Shown here one piece after another: positions 35,131-42,703 of a DNA stretch of 64,000 nt (position 1 is its first letter; each line of letters begins with the position of its first letter). This DNA comes from Bacteroidota bacterium (GTDB lineage Bacteria; Bacteroidota; Bacteroidia; Chitinophagales; Chitinophagaceae), in assembly GCA_023417815.1 (NCBI GenBank), contig JAEZEI010000052.1, forward strand, positions 308,325-372,324, in the 5' to 3' direction. A program made the translations under genes and the position numbers. The notes beneath the pieces were generated by a model, which made no database searches, was not told the origin of the DNA, and saw only the letters and a list, made by a program, of their open reading frames with translations.

Positions 35131-37131
35131 ATGCCCCAACTCAACAGGCTCTCGAAAGAGAGCAGTCCTTACCTGCTGCAACATGCAGCCAACCCGGTGG
35201 ATTGGTATCCCTGGGGAGAAGAAGCGCTGGAGCGTGCCCGGCGTGAAAACCTTCCTATTCTGGCCAGTATCGGATATTCCGCCTGCCATTGGTGCCATGT
35301 AATGGAGCATGAAAGTTTCGAGGATCCTGCGGTGGCTGATTTCATGAATGAGCATTTCGTGAACATCAAAATAGACCGCGAAGAGCGTCCCGACCTCGAT
35401 CATATTTTTATGGATGCAGTACAGGCCCTTACTGGCAGTGGCGGCTGGCCGCTGAATGTTTTTCTTACGCCTGATGGGAGACCTTTCTATGGGGGCACTT
35501 ATTTTCCACCGCAAAAAGCATTCAACCGGGCAAGCTGGATGGATGTGCTCACCTTCATCAACGATGCCTGGAACAACCAGCGGAATGAAGTGCTTGAACA
35601 GGCGCAAACGCTGACGGACCATATTGCTGACAATTCCAGCCAGTTAATGAAAGGACCTGGCGTAATACAGGAGATCTCCTTACAGGAAGCCTATGAAGCC
35701 CTCATGAAGCAAGCCGACACTGAATGGGGTGGTTTTGGTAAGGCTCCTAAATTCCCTCAAACAATGAGTCTCCGGTTCCTGCTGATGTATCATCATTTTT
35801 TTCAGCAAAAAGAAGCTCTGGAGCAGGTGGAACGCTCGGTAAGAATGATGTGCAGGGGAGGATTGTTTGATCATTTGGGAGGAGGATTTGCACGGTACAG
35901 CACCGATGAAAAATGGCTTGCGCCGCACTTCGAAAAAATGCTTTATGATAATGCACTTCTGCTGATCCTGCTATGTGAGTTATTCCAGGTAACAGGAGAT
36001 GATTTCTACCGCAATTTCGCGGAGTACACCCTTGATTTCCTTGAACGTGAAATGAAAAGCAGCGAAGGAGGCTATTATGCGGCACTGGATGCAGATTCAG
36101 AAGGGGTGGAGGGGAAATATTATGTATGGAGCCATGAAGAGTTTACGAAGATCCTGGGAAAAGATTCCGAACTCGCTGCCAGGTGGTTTGGAGTGAGCCC
36201 GGAGGGGAATTGGGAGCATACCAATATCCTTCACCTGCCATTTAGCGAAGAAGAGTTTCGTGAAAAATATGGTGATGTTCCTTCCATACACCTAAGGGAG
36301 AAATGGAAAAAAAAGCTTCTGGAAACGAGGGAGAGAAGGATACGTCCTGGTACAGACGACAAGATAATTTTGGGATGGAATGCCTTATTGGTCACTGCCT
36401 TTTGCAAGGCCTATGGTGCTTTTGGGGATGAAATTTACCGGCAAAGGGCAGTTTCACTATATGCCTTTCTTGAGACAAGGATGAAAAAAAAGAACTGGCA
36501 CCATACCTATAAACAGGAGGCCAGGATACCTGCATTCCTGGACGACCTGTCCTATCTTGTCCAGGCGATGATAATGCTGCAGGAGATCACCTCTTCGCAG
36601 GAGTATTTGCGGAAAGCTTTTGACCTCGTCGTGGAAATTGAGCAGCAATTTGGCGATGAGGAGGGAATTTTCTTTTACTACTCCCGCAGCGGTCAGCCCG
36701 ACCTGGTGGTCAGGAAAAAGGAGGTATTTGATGCGGCGACCCCTTCGGGCAACAGTACCATGGCCTATAACCTGAAATACCTGGGTATTGTTTTTGAACG
36801 CAAGGACTGGCAGGCGAGAAGCGGGGAGATGGTAAAGGGGATGTGGGGAGTAATCAGCCGGTTCCCGGGATCTTTCGGAAACTGGACTTCCATTGGTTTG
36901 GAAATGGAAGTCGGGACCGAGGAAATTGTCATTACCGGGAGTCATTTTGAGGAAGAAAACAAGAGATTGCTTTCCCGCTTTATCCCAAACAAAGTGTTCC
37001 AGTCCGATACTAAAGAGGAAGACTTTCCGTTATTAAAAGGGAAGACATTTGAGGAGCCCCACTGGGTGTACAGATGCAAAAATTATAGTTGTTCTTCACC
37101 GGTGAAAACCGTGGCTGAACTTGATTTATAG
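35131..37131 (+). CDS. DUF255 thioredoxin-domain protein (YyaL/SSP411 family)
   Basis: A cytoplasmic protein of 666 residues. The N-terminal DUF255 thioredoxin-like domain (about 1-165) has NRLSKESSPYLLQHA, NPVDWYPWG and a CXXC site, Cys52 and Cys55, in ACHWCHVMEHESF. The rest (about 190-660) is an all-alpha, six-hairpin glycosidase-like (alpha/alpha barrel) region with GLFDHLGGGFARYSTD and PHFEKMLYDNA. Family members are widespread, but their function is not known. The ATG at 35131 is preferred over an earlier GTG at 35098. It ends 173 bases before gldK. Confidence 0.88.
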   Translation: MPQLNRLSKESSPYLLQHAANPVDWYPWGEEALERARRENLPILASIGYSACHWCHVMEHESFEDPAVADFMNEHFVNIKIDREERPDLDHIFMDAVQALTGSGGWPLNVFLTPDGRPFYGGTYFPPQKAFNRASWMDVLTFINDAWNNQRNEVLEQAQTLTDHIADNSSQLMKGPGVIQEISLQEAYEALMKQADTEWGGFGKAPKFPQTMSLRFLLMYHHFFQQKEALEQVERSVRMMCRGGLFDHLGGGFARYSTDEKWLAPHFEKMLYDNALLLILLCELFQVTGDDFYRNFAEYTLDFLEREMKSSEGGYYAALDADSEGVEGKYYVWSHEEFTKILGKDSELAARWFGVSPEGNWEHTNILHLPFSEEEFREKYGDVPSIHLREKWKKKLLETRERRIRPGTDDKIILGWNALLVTAFCKAYGAFGDEIYRQRAVSLYAFLETRMKKKNWHHTYKQEARIPAFLDDLSYLVQAMIMLQEITSSQEYLRKAFDLVVEIEQQFGDEEGIFFYYSRSGQPDLVVRKKEVFDAATPSGNSTMAYNLKYLGIVFERKDWQARSGEMVKGMWGVISRFPGSFGNWTSIGLEMEVGTEEIVITGSHFEEENKRLLSRFIPNKVFQSDTKEEDFPLLKGKTFEEPHWVYRCKNYSCSSPVKTVAELDL

Positions 37132-37271
37132 CCATTTTAAAGGAATTCTTAACAAATCGGTTTACAATAAATAAATACCTTAGGCGTTTACCGGTTTATG
37201 GGTTCCATTTTTGAAGAAAACAATAATTTTTACGAATAATTTCGAAAATGAAATCGAATCAAAATAATCAT

Positions 37272-37279
37272 TACATTTG
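37272..37279 (+). promoter_or_regulatory. Candidate -7 element for gldK
   Basis: TACATTTG is an exact TAnnTTTG match 25 bases before the ATG at 37305. A longer frame start at 37248 would lie upstream of the transcription start, so it is rejected. Confidence 0.6.
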
Positions 37280-37304
37280 CCCATTACCCTCAAAGTTTAA
37301 TAAA

Positions 37305-38600
37305 ATGAATAATCGGTTGTTTTGCCTGATAGCCGTTGCAGCCATGTTTTCAGCATCTGGTTGTAAAATGCTCAGCGGTAAGAAAAAGTCAGGTGCCCTT
37401 CCCAACGATGGCCAGCTACATGGCGTAGCACCCGGGGCTAAGTGGAACCTGACCAAACCACCAGGAATGGTTTATGTGCCTGCCGGTACATTCCATATGG
37501 GTCCAAGCGATGAGGATGTGAATTATGCATTCACTGCCCGCAACAAAGCAGTTTCCATCAGTGGATTCTGGATGGACGCCACAGAGATCACCAATAATCA
37601 ATACAGGCAGTTCACCAACTGGGTAAGAGATTCCATCGCTTCAAAGCTCATGGGATACGTTAAGCAAAATGCTGACGGTGTTGAACAGGTTGACTGGACT
37701 AAAGCCAAAACCATTAAATGGGGAGATAAGGCAACAATCGAAAAGATCGATGCTATTATCGTAACTCCGGATAACAGGATCTTTGGCAAAAAAGAACTGG
37801 ATGCAAAAAAGATCGTGTACCAGTCAGAAACCTTCGATTACAAAGCCGCCGCTCAGAACCGCGACGTAACGATTCCCCGTTCAGCTTTCATCGTTAAACA
37901 GCAGATTCCTGTTTACCCTGATTCACTTTGCTGGGTTAGAGACTTCGCCTATTCTTACAATGAGCCAATGGCCAAAAGATATTTCACTCACCCTGCTTTC
38001 GGAAATTATCCTGTTGTAGGCGTGAACTGGAAGCAGGCTACTGCGTTCTGCGAATGGAGAACACATTACCTGAACAGCTATCTTGAAAGCAAGAAGCGCA
38101 CGCCTGAAACTGACTTCCGTCTTCCTACAGAGGCTCAGTGGGAGTACGCAGCAAGGGGTGGCCGTTCACAGGCACCATATCCATGGGGCGGACCATACCT
38201 GAGAAACAAAAAAGGCTGTCTGCTGGCTAACTTTAAGCCAGGCAGGGGTAACTATCCTGAAGATGGCGGATTTTATACTGTACGTGCTGATGCATACTGG
38301 CCAAACGATTTCGGCCTGTATAACATGGCTGGTAACGTAGCTGAGTGGACCTCTTCACTTTACTATGAAGGTGGTTACAACTTCCAGCATGATATGAACC
38401 CGGATATTCGCTGGAACGCGAAAGATTCAGATCCTCCAAGGATGAAGCGCAAAGTGCTTCGTGGCGGAAGCTGGAAAGATGTAGGTCACTTCCTGCAAAC
38501 CAGCACACGTAGCTATGAATACCAGGATACTTCTAAATCGTACATTGGATTCCGTAGCGTAATTGATTTACCTGCTTCAACTTCAAGAAAACGCAGATAA
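37305..38600 (+). CDS. gldK: Gliding motility / type IX secretion lipoprotein GldK
   Basis: Outer-membrane lipoprotein of the T9SS, which forms a ring with GldN around the GldLM motor. It has 431 residues. The signal peptide ends in the lipobox ASGC, with the lipidated Cys about residue 20. The rest is a formylglycine-generating-enzyme-like domain with GMVYVPAGTFHMGPSDEDVN, WMDATEITNNQY, LPTEAQWEYAARGG, NDFGLYNMAGNVAEWTSS and VLRGGSWKD; this domain is used structurally here, not as a catalyst (family knowledge). It is the first gene of gldKLMN, separated from gldL by 145 bases that contain a strong hairpin. Confidence 0.95.
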   Translation: MNNRLFCLIAVAAMFSASGCKMLSGKKKSGALPNDGQLHGVAPGAKWNLTKPPGMVYVPAGTFHMGPSDEDVNYAFTARNKAVSISGFWMDATEITNNQYRQFTNWVRDSIASKLMGYVKQNADGVEQVDWTKAKTIKWGDKATIEKIDAIIVTPDNRIFGKKELDAKKIVYQSETFDYKAAAQNRDVTIPRSAFIVKQQIPVYPDSLCWVRDFAYSYNEPMAKRYFTHPAFGNYPVVGVNWKQATAFCEWRTHYLNSYLESKKRTPETDFRLPTEAQWEYAARGGRSQAPYPWGGPYLRNKKGCLLANFKPGRGNYPEDGGFYTVRADAYWPNDFGLYNMAGNVAEWTSSLYYEGGYNFQHDMNPDIRWNAKDSDPPRMKRKVLRGGSWKDVGHFLQTSTRSYEYQDTSKSYIGFRSVIDLPASTSRKRR

Positions 38601-38644
38601 TTATAGAGAACAATTCTAAAGCGTTTCAATAATCTTATTTTTTC

Positions 38645-38675
38645 GAATAACCCGTTTATCGCGAACGGGTTATTC
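38645..38675 (+). terminator. Strong hairpin between gldK and gldL
   Basis: A 12-bp perfect stem, GAATAACCCGTT / AACGGGTTATTC, with a 7-base loop. It lacks a T-run, so it may be an attenuator or an mRNA-processing or stabilising structure rather than a full terminator. The rest of the gap (38676-38745) is AT-rich with no gene. Confidence 0.6.
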
Positions 38676-38745
38676 TTGAAATTAACGGTCAAGTCATCAT
38701 TTTCTTAAATCAAATAATCCACTTAAACTTAAAAAACACAAAACT

Positions 38746-39498
38746 ATGGCTGCTGGTCAATCTCGTCCAATTGATAGGATTCTAAATGTATTCGTGTCTG
38801 CTGCGGCGGTACCCGTTCTACTTGGTGCACTTTTCAAGATCACTCACGCTCCGGGTGCGGATATCTGGCTGAAAGTAGGTCTTTATACAGAGGCTGCTGT
38901 GTTCCTTGCTTATGCTATACTTTATTGGCTGGCACCTCCTCCTGAACCAGGTGTTGCTCCAGTAGCTGCTGCAGAAGCTTCCCCACTGAAAAGCATGGAT
39001 AAGATGTTGCTTGAAGCAGACATCACTCCAACAAATCTTAAAAGACTGGGAGAAGGTTTCCAGAAACTGGGAACTACTGTTAATAATATGAATGATGTGA
39101 GCGACGTGGTTAAATCAACCAGCGATTTCTCTGCAAAAACAAAAGAAGCTACAAACGCTATCACTACCATGTCTAGCGCGTTTTCCAGCAGTGCTGCAAC
39201 AATGGCTTCTTTCAATAATGCTTCTGAAAGCGCTAAAGGTTTCCACGAGCAGGTACAGGTGCTTACTAAAAACCTGGGTTCATTGAATACCATCTATGAA
39301 CTTGAGTTGAAAGAAAGCAACAACCACCTGAAGGCTTTGAATGGTTTCTATGGTAAAATGGCTGAAGCTAGCCAGGCTATGATGAGCAGCGTTGAAGATG
39401 CGAACAGGGCGAAAGAGCAGATCGGTGCGCTTGCAAATAACCTGGGCAAACTGAACGCAGTTTACGGAAATATGCTTACTGCAATGCAGGGAAGATAA
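38746..39498 (+). CDS. gldL: Gliding motility / type IX secretion inner-membrane motor protein GldL
   Basis: Inner-membrane protein that forms a pentamer around two GldM molecules and uses proton flow to drive T9SS secretion and gliding. It has 250 residues. Two membrane helices are clear: about 12-32 (NVFVSAAAVPVLLGALFK) and 41-62 (LKVGLYTEAAVFLAYAILYWL). The second carries a glutamate, Glu49, corresponding to the conserved charged position of the motor. A long cytoplasmic helical region rich in Asn, Ser and Ala follows. It is followed by gldM after 53 bases. Confidence 0.95.
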   Translation: MAAGQSRPIDRILNVFVSAAAVPVLLGALFKITHAPGADIWLKVGLYTEAAVFLAYAILYWLAPPPEPGVAPVAAAEASPLKSMDKMLLEADITPTNLKRLGEGFQKLGTTVNNMNDVSDVVKSTSDFSAKTKEATNAITTMSSAFSSSAATMASFNNASESAKGFHEQVQVLTKNLGSLNTIYELELKESNNHLKALNGFYGKMAEASQAMMSSVEDANRAKEQIGALANNLGKLNAVYGNMLTAMQGR

Positions 39499-39551
39499 TT
39501 TCGTGAACCAGAACTAACAACATTCCATAAAACTATTAATATCCCTTAAAA

Positions 39552-41057
39552 ATGGCTTTACCCAAAGAGCCCCGGCAGAAGATGATCAACCTGATGTACC
39601 TCGTACTGACGGCTCTGCTGGCGCTTAATGTATCTAGCGAAATATTGAATGCCTTTAAGGTTGTTGACCAGAGTTTACAAACTTCCAGCCGCAACCTGGA
39701 AGCCGGTAACAATACTCTGTATGCTTCCCTCCTGGCAAAACTGAATGAACCAGAATCAAAACTGAAAGCTGAAGAATGGCAGCCCCTGGGCGAAAAGGCC
39801 AAGAAGCTTTCCTCTGATATGTTCAATTATATCGAGGACCTTAAAAAGGAACTGAAAAAAGAATCAGGTCTTAAGGTAGAAGAGGGCAAGGAAGTTTTCA
39901 AGGAAGATAACCTTGAAGCTGCCACCCGCCTTTTTGCTACCAACAAAAAAGGTGAAGAACTGGAGAAAAGGCTTAGGGATTACAGGGCTGCTATGCTGAA
40001 TATCCACCCTGCAATTAAAGCCCAGTTCGATAAAACTTTGCCTATTGAATTGGAACCTCCAATAGGCCAGGACGGCAAGAAAAATACGTTTACGAACGCA
40101 TATTTTCACATGACGCCAACAGTTGCAGGCTTAACTTTACTTAGCAAATTCCAGAACAACGTTCGTAATGCGGAAAACCAGGTGGTTACCTTCATTCACG
40201 AGCAGATCGGTGCTGTAAAGGTGAAGTTTGATAAAACCGGTGTTCTGGTTGGACAGAGTTCAAACTACGTAATGCCTGGTCAGGAAGTGGTGATCACTGC
40301 GGGAATTGGTGCGTACAGCTCCGCTGCCCAGCCCCAGATCTCTATCGGTGGTTCAAGCGTTCCGGTTGTAGATGGTGCCGGTACTTACAAAGTAACTGCA
40401 TCAGGTGCAGGCTTAAGGAAAGTTCCGGTTACTATCCGTTACAAAGACCAGGATGGTAATGAAAAGGTAGAAACTAAAGAAGTTGAATACACAGTAGGTG
40501 TACCGGGTGGTGCGGCTGTGATGCTTGATAAGATGAATGTGTTCTATATCGGTGTCGACAACCCTGTAACCATAGGTTCACCAACAGGCTGGGATAAAAC
40601 CAACGTTTCAATGAGCGGCGGTACCATTAGCGGAAGCGGTTCAAACCGTACCGTTAGGGTAACCTCGCCAGGTAAGGCTTCCATCACTGTTACAGCCGAT
40701 GGAAAACCTTCAACTTTCGATTTCAGGATCAAAAGAATTCCTGACCCGATATTTAAAGTTGGTCCCGGAGGTACGAGAATGCCTTCTGTGACGTTTAAGA
40801 ATCAGCAGTTCTGCCGAGCAGACCTGGAGAACTTTGACTTTGATGTTCGTTATAACGTGGTAAGCGCTACTGTTTATTTCTCAGGAGCAGGCTTCCCTAA
40901 CGTAGTAACAGCATCAATAAATGGAAACAACCTTTCATCACTGTCACAGTACATGCAAAGGTGCCAGCCAGGTTCATCCATCACATTTGATAATGTGAAG
41001 GTATCCGGACCGGATGGAACAAGGTCGATCCAGGGTGTTGGTATAATTCTGCAATAA
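39552..41057 (+). CDS. gldM: Gliding motility / type IX secretion protein GldM
   Basis: Inner-membrane-anchored protein whose long periplasmic shaft carries motion from GldL to the GldKN ring. It has 501 residues. It begins with PREPRQKMINLMYLVLTALLALNVSSEIL (written here in two parts: basic N-terminus, then one membrane helix at about 12-30), and the periplasmic part consists of four Ig-like domains (about 40-500). The sequence after the helix, NAFKVVDQSLQTS, matches the GldM start. It ends in QGVGIILQ and gldN begins 19 bases later. Confidence 0.95.
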   Translation: MALPKEPRQKMINLMYLVLTALLALNVSSEILNAFKVVDQSLQTSSRNLEAGNNTLYASLLAKLNEPESKLKAEEWQPLGEKAKKLSSDMFNYIEDLKKELKKESGLKVEEGKEVFKEDNLEAATRLFATNKKGEELEKRLRDYRAAMLNIHPAIKAQFDKTLPIELEPPIGQDGKKNTFTNAYFHMTPTVAGLTLLSKFQNNVRNAENQVVTFIHEQIGAVKVKFDKTGVLVGQSSNYVMPGQEVVITAGIGAYSSAAQPQISIGGSSVPVVDGAGTYKVTASGAGLRKVPVTIRYKDQDGNEKVETKEVEYTVGVPGGAAVMLDKMNVFYIGVDNPVTIGSPTGWDKTNVSMSGGTISGSGSNRTVRVTSPGKASITVTADGKPSTFDFRIKRIPDPIFKVGPGGTRMPSVTFKNQQFCRADLENFDFDVRYNVVSATVYFSGAGFPNVVTASINGNNLSSLSQYMQRCQPGSSITFDNVKVSGPDGTRSIQGVGIILQ

Positions 41058-41076
41058 TCTCTATAAAAACAAGGCT

Positions 41077-42096
41077 ATGAAAAAGCAAATCTGGAAATAC
41101 TTGTTACTGGCGCTCCTCTTTGGAATGGTAGCAGATGTGGCTGTTGCGCAGAAGCGTACTGCCAAGAAGCGTACCACGGCAAGGAAGACTACCAATACTA
41201 AAACAAAGGCAAGTATCCAGCCCACTACAGCTACCCCGGTTGATACCGTTGTGGCAGCTGCCGTTCCTCCTCCAAACGATAGTTTGCCTATCCGCCAGGT
41301 GAAGAAATCACTTCGCCCTGACGAAGCAGTGGAAACTACTGTTCTGCGCGACCGCACGCCGCTTCCTTATGAGCACCTTCGTGCCGACGATGCGGTTTAC
41401 CGTCACAAGATCTGGAGAGAGATCGATACCAGGGAAAAGATAAACCTGCCATTCCGTTATGCAGCGGATGAAAACGGGGGTAACCAAAGGTTCATCTCTA
41501 TCCTTATGCAGTCGATCCAGGATAGCCTTGTTACTGTGTTCAGCAGCGTTGACGACCGCTTTACTACTCCAATGACGAAAGCGGAAGTAGCAAAGGTGAT
41601 CGGTGGTGACCCTATAGATGTTCCAATCTATGATTCACTTGGTAACCTGGTGGGAACAAAAACAATGACCCCGGAAGTTAACCTCGACTCTTTCTATAAA
41701 TTCCGTATTAAGGAAGAAGTGATCTTCGATAAGGAAAGCTCACGCCTATTCTGGAGGATCCTTGGAATTGCCCCTGTGAAGAATATCATTACCAGCATGG
41801 GTATCAACCTTGGAGAAACAGAATTGTTCTGGGTATATTACCCTGATATGCGCCCGGTTTTTGCCAAGTATGAAGTGTACAATGGTAAGAACTTCGGAGC
41901 ACGTATGAGCTGGGAAGAGCTTTTCGAAAGCCGTATGTTCTATGGCCGCATCATTAAGAGCACCATCGATAACCCGGCGGATCTTTACATCAAGAATGTA
42001 AAAGGATTATCTGAGAACGGAGTTCTGCAACTGCTTGAAGGTGAGAATATTAAAGAAAAGATATTCAACTATGAGCAGGACCTGTGGAGCTACTAA
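41077..42096 (+). CDS. gldN: Gliding motility / type IX secretion protein GldN
   Basis: Periplasmic protein that forms the outer-membrane-associated GldKN ring. It has 339 residues with a signal peptide (about 1-24, ending AVAQ), a basic Lys/Arg/Thr-rich linker, and a globular domain with LRADDAVYRHKIWREIDTREKINLPF, VFSSVDDRFTTPMTKAEV and WRILGIAPVKNIITSMG. It is the last gene of gldKLMN, followed 20 bases later by a strong terminator and then the repeat-rich gap. No other gld or spr gene is adjacent; gldB lies about 9 kb downstream. Confidence 0.95.
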   Translation: MKKQIWKYLLLALLFGMVADVAVAQKRTAKKRTTARKTTNTKTKASIQPTTATPVDTVVAAAVPPPNDSLPIRQVKKSLRPDEAVETTVLRDRTPLPYEHLRADDAVYRHKIWREIDTREKINLPFRYAADENGGNQRFISILMQSIQDSLVTVFSSVDDRFTTPMTKAEVAKVIGGDPIDVPIYDSLGNLVGTKTMTPEVNLDSFYKFRIKEEVIFDKESSRLFWRILGIAPVKNIITSMGINLGETELFWVYYPDMRPVFAKYEVYNGKNFGARMSWEELFESRMFYGRIIKSTIDNPADLYIKNVKGLSENGVLQLLEGENIKEKIFNYEQDLWSY

Positions 42097-42116
42097 TCAG
42101 GGTTTAAATATTTTAG

Positions 42117-42144
42117 AAAGCCTCTTCGGTAACGAAGGGGCTTT
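42117..42144 (+). terminator. Terminator of gldKLMN
   Basis: A 12-bp stem, AAAGCCTCTTCG / CGAAGGGGCTTT (one G-T pair), with a GTAA loop, is followed directly by T residues. It ends 47 bases after the gldN stop codon. Confidence 0.88.
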
Positions 42145-42148
42145 TTAG

Positions 42149-42197
42149 TTGGAAGTTTGAGGTTGGAAGTTTGAGGTTGGAAGTTTGAGGTTGGAGG
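42149..42197. repeat. Tandem 14-bp repeat after gldN
   Basis: Three exact copies of TTGGAAGTTTGAGG (42149-42162, 42163-42176, 42177-42190) and a partial fourth, TTGGAGG, follow the terminator. Related but less regular copies occur at 42283-42330. This is a G/T-rich direct repeat with no spacers. Confidence 0.85.
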
Positions 42198-42241
42198 TTG
42201 TTTAGGATTTATTGTTTAGAGTTTATTGTTGTGATAATGTA

Positions 42242-42261
42242 GAGACGCATACTTGCGTCTC
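42242..42261. repeat. REP-like palindrome
   Basis: GAGACGCA / TGCGTCTC with a TACT loop is a perfect 8-bp inverted repeat inside the G/T-rich block. The arrangement of a short palindrome in an intergenic region resembles dispersed REP-type elements; only a whole-genome search can show whether it is repeated. Confidence 0.6.
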
Positions 42262-42345
42262 AAAAGGTTACGCAGGAAGACAGTTGGAAGTTGGAAGGTG
42301 GAGGTTGGAGGTTTGAGGTTGAGTTTTTTGGTGTTCTCACTAAAA

Positions 42346-42373
42346 AACTTATCTCACCAAACTTATCTCACCA
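42346..42373. repeat. Tandem 14-bp direct repeat
   Basis: AACTTATCTCACCA occurs twice in perfect tandem (42346-42359 and 42360-42373). It differs in sequence from the repeat at 42149. Confidence 0.8.
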
Positions 42374-42390
42374 AAAACCTATGATGGGCT

Positions 42391-42614
42391 GTCCCCCTTT
42401 TAATTTTCAAAATAAAAAATGGGGACAACGACAGAAAAGATTTCAGCCATTAGGGTGTTATTCCGTAAATAGTAGATCCTCAGGTACTTATAATTTTAAA
42501 CCAATAATTGACAAAAAAATTGGGGAAGTGTGGAACTGTCAATTCCACATTTATTAAAAATTGTTGGCGTACCTGAAATTGTCAACATACCACCAAAATA
42601 CCCTATTTCAGGTA
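42391..42614. repeat. Inverted repeats in the gldN-uvrC gap
   Basis: Two inverted repeats lie in this stretch. GTCCCC (42391-42396) pairs with GGGGAC (42421-42426) around an AT-rich interior that also pairs partly. TACCTGAAAT (42570-42579) pairs perfectly with ATTTCAGGTA (42605-42614) with 25 bases between. No convincing coding frame is present from 42145 to 42690; short open frames there have no family resemblance. Confidence 0.65.
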
Positions 42615-42678
42615 TTGTTGAGGTTACGGCTAACCCTACCTTTGCCCTGGTTTTTCATAGGATATTGGATTTTAAAGC

Positions 42679-42703
42679 GGGGCTGGATTTCTATCCTGGC
42701 CCC
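42679..42703 (-). terminator. Hairpin at the 3' end of uvrC
   Basis: GGGGC (42679-42683) pairs with GCCCC (42699-42703) around a partly self-paired interior, and spans the uvrC stop codon at 42691. A short T-rich stretch follows on the minus strand. It is a modest terminator. Confidence 0.5.

Noticed and set aside
35068..35622. Open frame of about 184 codons opposite the DUF255 gene
   Set aside because: It overlaps the conserved thioredoxin-like domain on the other strand and has no independent support.
42149..42373. Possible CRISPR array
   Set aside because: Repeats are adjacent copies with no spacers between them and no cas genes are nearby.
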